DNA of 64,000 nt. Origin: Torymus aiolomorphi. Its lineage: Eukaryota; Arthropoda; Insecta; Hymenoptera; Torymidae. The notes under the pieces are model-generated. The model had not been told where the DNA came from. It made no database searches and worked only from the letters and a program-made list of their open reading frames with translations. Shown here piece by piece: positions 15,678 through 45,469 of the stretch (its first letter is position 1; each line of letters begins with the position of its first letter). The stretch spans positions 90,354,342-90,418,341 of the forward strand of contig CM070874.1 in NCBI GenBank assembly GCA_036365515.1, in the 5' to 3' direction. A program made the position numbers and the translations under genes.

Positions 15678-16298
15678 TCCGTGGCTTCGAGGCATATAAA
15701 CCACATAAGTCCATTTTTTTGAAAATTAGGAAAACCTTAGATTTTGTATCTTCAAATAGGTCCTTTTCATTTAAGAATGTCAGAAGTAGCTAACATATTG
15801 CCCTAAAGCTAGGATATACCCAACACGTAACAACACAAGTCCATTTTTCAGATTTTGTGTGCGGCATATCAACATAAGTCCATTATATTTGATGGTTTAT
15901 TGTAGTTGTGGTTTATTTTATTTATCCTATAGATGATTTCATATAACATATGTAGAATAACTAGATAAAATTTCTAATATTTTATAAACCTTAAGTGCAT
16001 AAACGTGAGAATTTTGAAGATTCTAGTACTTACCTCTTCTTTTACGAAATAAAAAAAATGCTTTTCAATTTTTAATGTTTATTTATCAGTTTATTTCATA
16101 AATTGTTAATTTTGTGATTTATTGATTCGATTCATAATTAATTAAATGAAAGAATATGCTCCAAAATGTGTCCGACTTAGTACAGTATCGCGCCCTATTT
16201 GGTTTGTTCCGATCTTACAGATAAGTTTGAATATTAAAACCTGTTTTTCTCACAAACTCAAAAAGTGGACTTAAGTAGTTATGCCTCGTAGCCGTAGA
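15678..16298. mobile_element. TIR element, diverged copy 3 of the GTGGCTTC family
   Basis: The termini are diverged inverted repeats about 40 bp long. The left end starts TCCGTGGCTTCGAGGCATA. The right end reads, inverted, TCTACGGCTACGAGGCATA. Both sides are flanked by TA. The termini resemble the elements at 19,157 and 30,271 (TCTGTGGCTTCCAGG). Inside, the motif CATAAGTCCATT recurs several times, parallel to the recurring GTTAAGTxGTT motif of the other copies. There is no transposase, so this is a MITE-like element. Confidence 0.75.
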
Positions 16299-17722
16299 TA
16301 TGTTATTGCCGAAGATACAGACCATGATGATTTTCTGAATTTGTTCAATATAACTAAAAACTCCAGAATCGACTTTACTCATATAATCCGAAAGCTCCGC
16401 AAATGTTTCTTCACCACAATTTTCTCCCACCTTAACAGCGAGAAAAAACTACACTTGCTAGGAAAATCTGTCTTGCCATAACACTATTACACTGCAATCG
16501 TCCTACCCTGATTTATCCCGCCGATCAGATGAGAACTTGACGGATTAGGGGGTTGAGAAAAGAAAGACACTCGAGTCTATACTTGAAAATTTATTATTGT
16601 CATTATTAGAGATTGGGGAGGAAGGGGGGGGGGGGTTATATATCCATTCATATAGGATCTTTGCTACAAAGCAGCGACAACGGGGGCTTATTTCCTAAGC
16701 CCGTTTGTTATACTACTTGTCCGTGCGGCCGCCTGTTACTATTGAGCACGCTACTTCGTCTGTCTCTTCTAAAGTGTGTGCGAGTGTATTGCAAAAGAGA
16801 AATATGTTTGGATGTGTTAAGAATGACGCAATTACTGTACACAGTTACGTTAGTCGTTAACATATATGCATATATTGATACATGGTCCAATAAAAGATCA
16901 TTTCATTGTTGTTTTTTATTACAAGGTTCTATATAGCGTGGACAAAAACAATAAGTCAGATTTCTTCTTTTTACAAAGGTTTATAACGGGAAAATATATT
17001 TACAACTTTGTGATTTCGAGGTTCTTCCTCATCGAGTTTTCTACAAAAGTGGCTCAATTCGGACATTAATTCTACAGCTCATATTTTTATTTTCTTCATT
17101 AAAAAATGTCATCTCTTCATCTCTCTCTATAGAGTATAGAATTATTACATGCTTCGCTAATATATGTTGCGTATAAAAGTTTTTTTTCCATTCCTTAGAT
17201 CTAACATACACGATTAATCCGTACACGTAATAATATATATATATATATAAAATTACTTAAGAATAAAATTATGCGACATCAAGGGAATGGCCTAGTCTAC
17301 AAAAAATTCTTCTTCGGTGGAATGAATAACAAAACAATTGCAAGATACCTCGCGGGGGGAGGACCATTATTGTGTACATAGAACAATCTGGAGAGATTTT
17401 TCCATCAACAACAACGCTTCTCGCTCGCACATGTCGCTCACAGAAAAAAAATATAATATATAGGTATATATGTATTTACGCAATCTGCGTGTGTATATAA
17501 AAAACGCGCGGTGATCGATCGATCAACAAAATTCACAATTCTATCTCCATCATCATCGTACTCTCAACGCTACTACGCGGAATTTCCGAAAGTTCATCAT
17601 CGCACAGCCGATTCACATCATCTTTGACACCGCCTGTCGCGCCTCGCGACTTTCGCAAACGTCATATATCATTTTTGTTTCTTCTTTTTCTTCGAAAGGG
17701 GAAATAATGTGGGGAACGCATC
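16299..17722 (-). other. GFAT 3'UTR and intergenic DNA
   Basis: Follows the GFAT stop codon on the minus strand. No other coding exon is seen. Candidate minus-strand AATAAA signals lie at 16,915-16,920 and 16,590-16,595, which would give a 3'UTR of about 0.8-1.1 kb; others are possible. A run of 12 G at 16,624-16,635 reads as poly-C in the transcript if it is included. Confidence 0.45.
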
Positions 17723-36060
<18,338 letters not shown>

Positions 36061-36560
36061 GTTTACTGCTGTTGCTGGTGGTTGAAGTTGTAGTTATCAG
36101 CGGCGAGACGCACAGTAGTAACAGCCGAGGTGGTTTCAATATACCTTCGACGCACAGTAGTAGTACACTTCTCTGTTTTGCTTCTACGCGCAGGCGTGTG
36201 GGTGTGTGTGCGTATGCGTGTGTGAATGCACTGTGTATGGGGAAGGGGCGGCGCGACGGGGCGCGACTCTGGCTGGCTTCTGAGCTGACGCAGTGCTCCG
36301 ACGGGCTTTTTATCCGGCGAGCTCCTTTCTCCCACTCTCTCTCTTTCCCTCTCTCTCTCTCCTCTCTCTCTGTTTCCAACACTGGCTGGCTCGCAGACAC
36401 ACACGTAGGCTCAGCTTAGCCAGCGACGGCACCCATTTTATCGCGTGTCGTCTGCTGTCCGATGGTGTTGTCAGTCAGTCGATGCTAGCTCGCCGTCGAG
36501 TGTGTAGTGCAGGACAGTTGAGGAGGAGGACGATAGAGAGAGAGATGCACACGCGCACGC
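36061..36560 (-). promoter_or_regulatory. GFAT 5'UTR and putative promoter
   Basis: This region lies directly upstream of the GFAT start codon at 36,060. It is a mixture of CT/GA tracts and CpG-rich DNA. A minus-strand GATAAAATGG near 36,435-36,444 is a weak TATA-like candidate; a GTCAGTCAGTCG repeat sits near 36,470. The transcription start cannot be fixed. Confidence 0.35.
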
Positions 36561-37140
36561 GAGGGCCGATTGGTATGTGGAGCGCGTCAATATGACGACG
36601 ACAACGTTGCGGGCTTGCGACGACGTCGACGTTGACGTGATACTATATGATAGAGCGAAGAAGAACGCTCGGTTGACTAGAGTTGTGCGGAGCGAGGAGA
36701 CGTGGAGACGCGAGAGTTGCGCCGACGCGCACCGAGGGCATGAAAGCCGGGGAATTTGAATGTGTCGTAGCGCGGGAGATGCGATGATGATGGTGGAAAA
36801 GTTGCTCGCGAATTGAGTTTTGAGTATAGAGTTAGAATTATGGGAGAGATGTTACAGAGTTACCTGCTGGGTGTTCTCGTGTGTACTTTGCAGACGCTCT
36901 TTGGTCATTGATTTTTACGAAATATTTTGATCATCTATTTGCCTTTAACTTGTTATAAATAGTATAAGTAACAGAAGTAATTTTTGAAAAATGAGCAAAC
37001 GGAATTGCCTAATAAATAATACAGTTTAACGATGTAGCCTCACTCGAGAACTAATTCTTTGATATGTTAATTAAGGTGGTTTAGTCAATTACGCACAAAT
37101 GGAAATGTTCGTTAACTCGAGCATCGTGTAAACAATAAGT
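36561..37140. other. Intergenic, no gene seen
   Basis: CpG-rich at the left, AT-rich at the right. No exon or RNA gene is recognised. Confidence 0.55.
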
Positions 37141-37440
37141 CCTGATTGTAGATCTTCTAACTTTTTGAAGCTTCAATGTATTCGAAGAATCGAAGCAATC
37201 TTCGAATCTCCAATTTTCGAAGCTACGAAGTTTCGAATACCTATTCGTAGCTTCAAAGTTTCTTAGTTTCAAATATTTGCAACTTTCTAGTATATCTTTG
37301 AAACTTGAAAGTATTGAATTTTTAAATTTTTAGATACAGCGAAATTTTAACGCTTCGAAGCTTCGAAAATTCGAGATTCGAAGTTTTTGTGCGAAGCTTC
37401 AATGCTTTGAATCTCCAAATATTCAAAGAAAAATAATAGC
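37140..37440. repeat. Degenerate TTCGAA-rich repeat
   Basis: Many overlapping near-palindromic units related to TTCGAAGCTTCGAA. It resembles, loosely, the TCGAAAGTT array in the core of the foldback element at 6.9-8.9 kb, but relatedness is unproven. Confidence 0.6.
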
Positions 37441-37539
37441 CCTACCTAATTCGTCTTATTTTATATATGTTGGTTTGATTTTGAACGATCGATAAATATT
37501 TAAGGAGAAAAATTAAATTATGAAAATTAAAATACAATA

Positions 37540-39064
37540 TATATATTATAACCATAGTCACATAAACAAATCAGATGGTGTAGTCGTATATGTAAAAAAA
37601 AGACGTAACCCAGACAACTAATGTTATAGAACTGGGTAGGCTAAAAATACTAAATACAATTATAAACCTTCAAAACAATAGTCATTTAGTATCTAAAATG
37701 GGATGAACATATTAACTACCTAATCAAAAAAACAAGTTATTTAAATTTCATCTTCTACAAAATTAATAAATTTATGCAAATAAATACTTTGAAAGTTATT
37801 TACTATGCGTTTTCTCACAGTGTGATTAACTATGGGATAATTGCCTGGGGGGTGTATATAAAAACAATCAACATTTGCTCCAAAATATTCAAAACAGACT
37901 ACTTAAACTAGTTTTTTCACACAGAGTGCGCAAAACACGACTTTTCGTGCTTGTTTTCCGTGCGCAAAGCACTAGATTTACACACTATGAGAAAGCGTTT
38001 GCTTTGCACACGGTTTCACACACTACCGCTTCAAAACAAATAACAAAACATGACAGTTCGTATATACGTATTCCGTGAAAATTAACCCGCTACATACTAA
38101 GCCTGATCAAAACAAACAATCTTACTAGTTAAACTCAAAATGTGCTGAGCTCCATGCGGTCAGTCGAGCAACTGGCTCTTTTCAGTGCGTTACATCAACG
38201 TGTAATAATAATTCACATTTAAGTTAAATAATACTTTTATTACCTTTTTTTACCTTTTTTTATATTTACTTGCTCGTCTTTTTTGTCACCCTCGCTATCG
38301 CTCGGGCGATAAAATCGACTCGCGCTTCGTTTCCTATTATTTATTTTTATGTATTGTTATTTTAATAGGTTTGCCGTATTTTGCGCACTCTTCTGTGAAA
38401 AAATAGTATACGCACCACGTGCGTGAATCACCTGCTTTGCGCACTAGTTCCGTAATACACTATTTAAAAACACTTTCGAGAAAAATAAACCAATGAATAT
38501 TAAGCAACTATTCACATGGGACTGCTTAAAATATTATTACAACGAAATGAAAAATATATTCACAAACTCAAATAGTAAGACAAGAAATAAAGCTATTTTA
38601 TTACCAAAAATTGACAAAAGAGTAAGCGAAAAAAACAATCACATAACTGCAATAAAAACATTCAATCTACTGCCAAATGAGCTCAAAACATTAGATATAG
38701 ACGAAAGACCCACTATGTACAAGTTAAAAAAATGGATTGTGAAAAATATTTATTGAAAACGAGTTGAATTTTCTTTGGATATGATTTGATCTTATAACTT
38801 TGTTATAGGAACTCAAGTCAAAAATTCAGATAATTGCATATAGCATATATACATATTACTGTTTTAGAAATTTTATTATACTGTTAAAAAATTAGAGATG
38901 TTTTTTTTACTTAATAGTGTTAAGAATTAGAGTATTAGTTTTAGTTTTAAGTAAATTTATACTCCGGACCTGCGAACAGGAAATTTATTTTCCTCCGCAG
39001 GGTTACCCCAATGTAACGTACTTCTACAATGTACTCTGGATAAATAAATAAATAAATAAATAAA
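37540..39064 (+). mobile_element. Decayed non-LTR retrotransposon (LINE), 3' part
   Basis: Translation in several frames shows remnants in LINE order. An endonuclease-like INKSDGVVVYV lies near 37,565. A reverse-transcriptase end segment (YYAFSHSVINYGIIAWG, then LLQNIQNRLLKLV) lies at about 37,795-37,910. The conserved C-terminal tail is at 38,493-38,756 and includes FNLLPNELK. Large parts of the endonuclease and reverse transcriptase are missing, and frames shift. It ends in a 3'UTR and a TAAA-repeat tail at 39,041-39,064, as in several insect LINE clades. It is interrupted by a hairpin-rich insertion at 37,914-38,442. Confidence 0.85.
37914..38442. mobile_element. Hairpin-rich element, copy A, inserted in the LINE
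   Basis: It splits the LINE coding remnant and is bracketed by ACTAGTT on both sides (37,907-37,913 and 38,443-38,449), either a target duplication or part of the ends, because ACTAGT is itself palindromic. Short hairpins run through it, including TTCACACAGAGTGCGCAAAA with an imperfect inverted copy near 38,378-38,404. The segment near 38,286-38,314 (inverted: ATCGCCCGAGCGA, then GGGTGACAA) matches the element at 51,488-52,113. No protein. Confidence 0.7.
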
Positions 39065-39284
39065 ACTTGCATCAAAAATAAAGATTATTTTAATGAAGTT
39101 TTCTTTAATTAGCAATATTCAGTTTTGTAATATCGGAATATTTTTGAAAATAGTACTGTTCGAAACAAGAGCGTAAAATAGAGTTTTAGGCCTCGATTGT
39201 TGATCATTCGAGGGCGTAAAACGAAGTTTGAAGCTCCAAGTTGGGATCACACCAGGATCCCGCGTAAAAAAACATACTATTGAC

Positions 39285-39480
39285 AATATCTTGGCAATAT
39301 ATTGGAAGCATGCATGGGACATATATTGGCAGTATATTGGAGATACTATTGGAGATATATTGCTCGTATATAGCCACACCACCGTTTCCCATATACGTCC
39401 AATATACAGCCAATAGTTTTTGGCGGCTCGTCAATTCATTAATATATGCCCAATATATTGCCAATATGTTTTCAATATAT
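39285..39480. mobile_element. Small palindromic TA-rich element
   Basis: TTGGCAATATATTGG at the left recurs as CCAATATATTGCCAA at the right, with further TATTGG/CCAATA units between. About 190 bp, non-coding, MITE-like. Confidence 0.6.
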
Positions 39481-40225
39481 AAAATAATGGGTTAGGCTAT
39501 TCGTGATAGAGCTTTTTGCAGAATTTTCTTTCATTTTTTGGAATGATATAACAGTTTCCCCTAACAATTAATAATAACACGTGGGGGAACTGTTAATTAG
39601 AAGAGTTTATTTATATGTTTTAAAACAAATTTTAAACAAAATTAATTTATTTTACGCAGACATAGCGTAAAATTTTGAGTCCCCAATGTAAAGGCGATAC
39701 CAAAAACAATGCCAGCCTTGTAATTTTCTTTGTAAAGAATCATTTGAACAATTAAATTACATGGCTTATATACTTTCGGTCATCTAGTATATCCACAGAA
39801 AGCTACAGGGGGGTTGTTCTTAAATGATATACGATAAAATGTTTATCAAAATGAAAAATTTATATCATCTACTACGGTTCTTTTGTTATTAACAAAAACG
39901 TGTTTTTTTAAAACTTATAACTCTCAAACTAAATGGTCAATTTTTTTGAAAAAAATCATGATAATGCAGAATATAAATAACTATAATCTGAAAAAAATGA
40001 GGTTTGTATGTCGTACGATAACTGGAGTAAAATTGGCTTAATCGCGTTGAAATTTCTTGTAGGGGAAGATTTTGGATAGCTTTCAACCGAGTTCTTTGGT
40101 CAAAATGATTGATCAATAAATTTCAGAGATATTTGAAGTTAAACTTTTTTCAACCTTTTTTTCAAATCGTAAGTCGAGAACGGCTCGATGTATTGGCTCC
40201 AAATTTATAGGCAATTTTGTATGTG

Positions 40226-40226
<1 letters not shown>

Positions 40227-40304
<78 letters not shown>

Positions 40305-40327
40305 TGTATGTGTGTGTGTGTGTGTGT

Positions 40328-40362
<35 letters not shown>
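40227..40362. repeat. (TG)n/(TGCG)n microsatellite
   Basis: A 136-bp run: TG, then about eleven TGCG units, then TG again with two TA interruptions. Confidence 0.97.
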
Positions 40363-40365
<3 letters not shown>

Positions 40366-40865
40366 TTTCATCAAGATCGTTACTTTTTGAGATTGATTTG
40401 ATATTTAAATTTTTCCTATTTTACAAAATCATTTTCTTTGTCGCATGATCACTAGAGAAAAAATTGGTTTAATCATGTTGAAATTTTATGTTGATAAATT
40501 GTAGATATTTGTGTAAAGTTTATATATTTATCGTATAAGTCCTTTAGGTAAGAGAATAGTCTCATGATTTTTAGAGACATTTAAGGTCAAAATTTTTTAC
40601 GTTTTTTTCAAAATCGTAATTTCTCAATGAAGACTTCATGTATCAGCTTGAAATTTATAGATTATTTTGTATGCGATATAGGCAATACCTGTGTAACATT
40701 TCATCCAGATTATATGGTTACTTTTTGAGATACTAAATATTTAAAATTTTGGTATTTCTGAAAATGACTTTCTTTGTCGCACAATAACTAGAGTAACATT
40801 GTTTTGATTTCTTTGAAATTTGGTGGAGATATAGAATTTGTATATTATTTATTATATGAGTTCTT

Positions 40866-41359
40866 CCGACAGTTTGGTAGCGCAGTCGCCACCTCGGCCG
40901 ATCACTGAGGTTAAGCAGAATTGGGCGCGGTCACTACTTGGATGGGGGTGACATCGTTTTTTTCTGCGACGACCTCGTGTTTGGTTAGGTGTTGAATTGT
41001 CTTCTGACAAATTGAGCGGAAGGTGTGGATAAATACAGTTTCGGTGTCTAAGCCTACGGAATGTGATCTAGACATCTAAATTGAATTATTCCAATACACC
41101 GACCATCCCGGGGCGGGTGTTCCTAATTAGGATTTATCCCACGAGGTTTGCTTACAGATTTTCCCCGCCCCACAGGCATAACCCTGGGCGAATGCGGGAT
41201 GGATTTATAGGTGGGGGAAAAAAATTAGGTAAAAGAGAGGTCCATCAGTAAACATATAGGTATGTGTAATAATAGGCAAATGAAATAAAAAGGTGTGCAT
41301 GGATACGCGATAGGCCAGTGGGCAGTGTGGAAACCACCAAATATAAAAAAAAATAATAT
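40866..41359 (+). mobile_element. 5S rRNA-derived SINE with target duplication
   Basis: Near its 5' end, at about 40,895-40,952, it carries sequence matching the internal promoter half of 5S rRNA: GGCCGATCACTGAGG, TTAAGCAG, TTGGGCGCGGTCA and TACTTGGATGGGGGTGAC (boxes A, IE and C). A body of ~390 bp without a gene follows, ending in an A-rich tail. A 15-bp direct repeat with one mismatch flanks it: ATTATATGAGTTCTT at 40,851-40,865 and ATTATATAAGTTCTT at 41,360-41,374. This is the structure of a SINE3-class retroposon mobilised by a LINE. Confidence 0.88.
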
Positions 41360-41675
41360 ATTATATAAGTTCTTAGGGTAAAAGAATTCGTTTATAAATT
41401 GAGATATTTGTGGTTAAAACTTTTAACCTTAAATACCTTTGGTGCTAATGTACAGATTTTTTTGAGCAACGAACTCGATCTGACGATATATAAAAGCTAC
41501 ATCTGCTCCAGATTTTAAGACGATTGGATTGGATATTAAGAACATTTAAAACAGTGAAAATGTTAGGAAATTACATTAAGAGTCAAGATGTACAGTTGAA
41601 TATATTTTTTTTGTGACGCGTTTATTTATATAAATCTAAAAGTAAACTTTGTCACAGAAGCCACAAATGGCCCAC

Positions 41676-41960
41676 TAGCGGGGCATTTGTTGGCACCCGG
41701 TGGGGCACGATTGGCACAGGTTTTTATAAAGTATTTTCACATTTATAATTTTACGTAAATAATCAAATGTGAAATAATTAAAATAAAAAGTAATTTACAT
41801 ATATTTGATTATATGATATGTTTTACAATGATAAATAGCGAAATTCGATCTTACAGCGCTTTATAGGTTAGGGAACGAACAGTTGACAGCGCCGCGAAAT
41901 GGCGCAACACATTCTGTGTGCCACCATGCCCCCCCTGGGATGCCAAATATGCCCCGTTTT
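41676..41960. repeat. Imperfect inverted repeat
   Basis: CGGGGCATTTGTTGGCACCC near 41,677 recurs inverted near 41,934-41,960 (GGGATGCCAAATATGCCCCG). The spacer is AT-rich and non-coding. It could be the termini of a small DNA element. Confidence 0.55.
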
Positions 41961-42327
41961 CACGGTTTTTTAAAATTGATAATACATCATTATTAAGCAT
42001 TATTAGGTAAAAAATCAAACGATGCCTCAAAGTTCAAAGTCTGAACTATCAAATTACACTTTATTTTGAACGGATCCATCCTTTTTTTGTATTCTGTCAG
42101 ATGAATGAAAAATGAAACCAACCTTTTTTTCCACTCACAATTTCATTCTCATTAAACTAATTAACATGAGCTTTTTTATATATTGTTTTAGCAGAGACAA
42201 AGACTAGAAGTATTTTTCTTTCGATTTCTATAAAAATTTGCTTCAAAATATTTATTAACTATTTAAATATCAAGGTGCCAAATTGACCCGCCTGCCAAGC
42301 CGTGCGCCACCCTCCCCTATTGAGTGG

Positions 42328-42475
42328 GTTAAGTGAAGGGTTAAGTAAAGAGTTAAAAAGAGTTTAAAAAAGGATTAAAAAGGGTTAAAAAGGGGGTTAA
42401 AAAAGGGGTTAAAAAAGGGGTTAAAAAAGGGTTAAAAATGGATTAAAAAGGGGTTAAAAAAAGATTAAAAATAGA
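42328..42475. repeat. GGTTAAAAA minisatellite
   Basis: About 11 degenerate units of 10-15 bp built on GGGTTAAAAA. Confidence 0.9.
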
Positions 42476-42640
42476 TCATGTGCATTAATAATAGCCTTTC
42501 GTTCCAGATCTGTTTTATTGAATTCTTCAGTAAAGCATTTCATTTTATAACAGATCTTGCCTTAGACGCTAATACTTTCATCAGCTTTTATAGCGCACGA
42601 AGTTAGCGTTATTGCCGTCACTGTTTTTTGTTATCTTCTT

Positions 42641-43377
42641 TGAGGTCCGCACGCGACGCGAAAATTCATATATATGTAAAAAGAAAATAGTCAAACCGAG
42701 AACCCTCGACTTTTTCTCTGGAAATACGGCCTCGGTCGCCCCCGGCGAGCTTCGCGGAAGCTCGACGTCACGACTTGCCGGCGGGCCGCACCACGCGGAC
42801 TTGCGGTGGAAAGGGGAGCCTCACCTGCTGGTGTTCGCCGCTGTTCTTTTACGGTGGTCAATCAGCGAGCAGGAAACCTCGCCCTCTCTGTCCCGCCGAG
42901 GTATTCTGCTGTGCTCCGGAATTTCGGAGCACAGTCTCTTGCCGCTCCATCTCCGTCCACGGACCTCCAGCTCTCGCCAGGCTCTCGAACTGCGTAGCCT
43001 TGCCTGCACTCCCGCCACGGGCGACTTGTCGCCATTCCGGCAAAAGGAGTATCCTTCCCTCGCTAAGTAAAGTGCGGATGAACGCGCCGCTCAGGTATAA
43101 AGGAGTGACACTTGGAGAGCTCTTCTCGGTGTCATTTTGGATAAGGCAGGAACGCCCCGAGAGAGCCTCGCGAGACCGCGAAACAAACGCGCCGCGTACC
43201 GTCTTATTCTAATTAATTATTCTTATTTTTTTTACTATTCTTTTTTTTTTGTTTAATAGTTAATATGCTCTACCGTGAAGGGTTTATTTTTTAATTATTT
43301 AAATTATTCTTTTATTTGCTACACCTAATTATTTAATCCTAATCCTTCCTTGAGAAACGTACTTTGAGCTTACATCA
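42641..43377 (+). mobile_element. Solo LTR-like repeat, copy 1
   Basis: Starts TGAGGTCCGCA and ends GAGCTTACATCA. It is homologous in patches, in the same orientation, to the solo LTR at 50,826-51,467. Shared blocks are GACTTTTTC, GAAGCTCG, GTCACGACT, GGACTTGCGG, GGAGTGACAC, CTCGGTGTCA and GCTCTACCGT. TATAAAGGAGTG near 43,097 is a plausible LTR promoter TATA box. No target duplication was found here. The long open frames across it are GC-rich artefacts. Confidence 0.7.
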
Positions 43378-43501
43378 TATTTTTATTTTAATATGCATGT
43401 TGCTGCTGCTTTTTGTTTCCCATATACATCGCATGAATTTTTCTATTTATTTCTGAAATACAGTGCATTAATTTTGCTGCCGCTTTTTAATTCTTATATG
43501 C
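43378..43501. repeat. TGCTGCCGCTTTTT minisatellite, left part
   Basis: Units of the form GCTGCCGCTTTTTATTTCTC, then CATATACAGCGCATGAATTT, repeat here and continue at 45,130-45,330. The hAT-like element at 43,510-45,121 evidently inserted into this array. Confidence 0.75.
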
Positions 43502-43734
43502 TTATAAATCAGGGGCGGACTGACGAGTCTAAGCCAGCCCGGTAATTTTAAATTCAGATCGGCCCGATTTAAGATAAGAAAGTAGACAGGAGGGGACATG
43601 GGCTTTAATTTTGTTTTATTAAATTTGAAGGTAAAACATTGATTCTTATTAATCTTTATTTAAATTCTAGTAAAACGCGAATTTTAAAATTTGTCTTCAA
43701 TTTCTGGTTTTTAAAGCTTATACTTAATTCGCGT

Positions 43735-44355
43735 GCGACAGTAAGCAAGACGATTATTTAAAAAATTCTTAAATCCAAGTAGCCAGGGGACGCGAGGTCC
43801 ATGCAAATAAGAGACATACGTAGACTCGCGACAGTAAGTAGGACGATTATTTAAAAAATTCTGAAACCCAAGTAGCCAGGGACGCGAGGTCCATGCAAAT
43901 AAGGGATTTATTTAGACTCGCGACAGTAAGTAGGATGGTTATTTAAAAAATTCTTAAACCCAAGTAACCGGGAGACGCGAGGTCCACGCAAATAAAGGAC
44001 TTACGTAGACTCGTGACAGTAAGCGGGACGATTATTTAAAAAATTCTTAAACCTAAGTAGCCGGGGGACGCCAGGTCGACGCAAATAAGGGACTTACGTA
44101 GGTGTGCTACAGTGAGCGCGACGATTATTTAAAAAATTCTTGAACCTAAGTAGTCGGGGGACGTGGGGTCCACGCAAATAAGGAAGTTACGTATATGTGC
44201 GACCGTAAGCAAGACGATTATTTGAAAAATTCTTGAACTCAAGTAGCCGGGAGCTTGATGTTCACGCATTTAAGGAACTTATGTAGACTCGCGACAGTGA
44301 GTGGGTCAATTATTTAAACAATTCTGAAACCCAAGTAGCCGGGGGACACGAAAAG
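43735..44355. repeat. 93-bp tandem array (about 6.6 units)
   Basis: Units begin GCGACAGTAAG at 43,735, 43,828, 43,920, 44,013, 44,106, 44,199 and 44,291, spacing 92-93 bp. Each contains ACGATTATTTAAAAAATTCT, AAGTAGCC and ACGCAAATAAGG. Divergence between units shows that it is not very young. An inverted partial copy follows near 44,390-44,570. Confidence 0.93.
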
Positions 44356-44589
44356 GAGTAGTTACGCAGTGGCCAGAATTTTTGAAATAATCCACTCGCT
44401 TACTATCGCTCATTTACATAACTCCCTTATTTCCCATTTAATGTCATATGTCTACGTAACTCCCTTATTTGCGTGGAGCTCGCATACCCCAACTATTGAG
44501 GTTTAAGAATTTTTTAAACTTTTTAACTCTACTATTTGCGTGGACGTCGCATCCTATGGCTGTATGAGTTTCAATATTTTTAACGTGCA

Positions 44590-45020
44590 TGGGTAGGTGG
44601 GGCCTACGGTTTGGTATTCAAGTTTGTTATCATTCACTTGCTGTGCGTGAGGTAGGTGGGGCTTGCAATTTGGCATTCAAGTTTTTTATCGGCCTCTTGT
44701 TATCTGTGGGTTTAGGAGCTTACGATCTGGCATTTAAGTTTCTTCATCGGCCACTTACTGTGCATGGGGTAGGTGGGGCCTACGGTTTGGCATTCAAGTT
44801 TTTTATCGGCCACTTGCTGTGCGTGGGGTAGGTGGAGCTTACGGTTTGGCATTCAAGTTTTTTATCGGCCTCTTGCTGTGCGCGGGGTTTAGGAGTTCAC
44901 GGTCTGGCATTTAAGTTTTTTTATCGCCCACTGGCTGTGCATGGGGTTTAGTAGCTTACGGTTTGGCATTTAAGTTTCTTCATCAGCCACTTGCTGTGCG
45001 TGGGGTCAGTTGGTTTATGG
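44590..45020. repeat. 60-bp tandem array (about 7 units)
   Basis: Units of about 60 bp built on GGTGGGGCCTACGGTTTGGC, ATTCAAGTTTTTTATCGGCC and ACTTGCTGTGCGTGGG. Because 60 is a multiple of three, a repetitive 80-codon frame is open across it (44,589-44,831), but nothing suggests translation. Confidence 0.92.
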
Positions 45021-45129
45021 GTTGATGGTTTAGTATTTTAATTTTGGGTCGGACCGGCCCTGCAAGGGCATCAGCCCACCGGTGATTACACCGATTGATT
45101 TACACTGCTAGTCCGCCCCTATTATAAAT

Positions 45130-45450
45130 CAATATTGCTGCCGCTTTTTATTTCTCACATACATCGCATAAATTTTGTTATTTATTTCTCAAGTAGGTAC
45201 AGCGCACGAATTTTGCTGCCGCTTTTTCTTTTTCATATGCTTATAAATCATTGTTGCTGCCGCTTTTTATTTCTCATAAACAGCTCATGAATTTTGCTTT
45301 TTATTTCTCATATACAGCGCATGAATTTGGTTGCCATTTTATAATTTTACTTAATTTAAAAATTCATTAAATACTACGTTTTTTGTGTATATTTTATCAG
45401 TATTAGTACTTGTATTATTTTTAATGTAGATTTTCAAGTTTCTTTCTGTT
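45130..45450. repeat. TGCTGCCGCTTTTT minisatellite, right part
   Basis: Continues the array interrupted by the hAT-like element; at least four more units, then AT-rich sequence leading into the Helitron remnant. It may be the tail of the Helitron. Confidence 0.65.
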
Positions 45451-45469
45451 GTTACCCTTGATAATGCGA

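Larger units (their letters stand above)
39960..41570. repeat. Degenerate tandem repeat, units of ~340 bp
   Basis: The landmark GTCGxAxxATxACTxGAG recurs near 40,013, 40,440 and 40,778, with matching neighbours (ATTGGTTTAATC-like, TTTATAGGCAATTTTGTATG-like and GTTACTTTTTGAGAT blocks). One unit is lengthened by a GT/GC microsatellite (40,227-40,362) and the next is interrupted by a SINE (40,866-41,359). Non-coding. Confidence 0.65.
43510..45121. mobile_element. hAT-like non-autonomous element with internal satellites
   Basis: Terminal inverted repeats CAGGGGCGGACT (left) and AGTCCGCCCCTA (right) are flanked by an exact 8-bp duplication TTATAAAT (43,502-43,509 and 45,122-45,129). The 8-bp duplication and the CAGGGGCGG terminus are hAT hallmarks. 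There is no transposase. The interior is occupied by a 93-bp tandem array, an inverted partial copy of it (about 44,390-44,570) and a 60-bp tandem array. About 1.6 kb. Confidence 0.88.

Noticed and set aside
42612..43212. Open frames of 145-152 codons on the plus strand
   Set aside because: They lie in the LTR-like repeat at 42,641-43,377, with no recognisable domain; GC-rich sequence has few stops by chance.
43735..44355. A regularly spaced repeat array, considered as CRISPR-like
   Set aside because: The unit is 93 bp repeated head to tail with no unique spacers, in a eukaryotic genome and inside a hAT-like element.
44589..44831. An 80-codon repetitive open frame
   Set aside because: It is produced by the 60-bp satellite, a multiple of three; no start context or homology.
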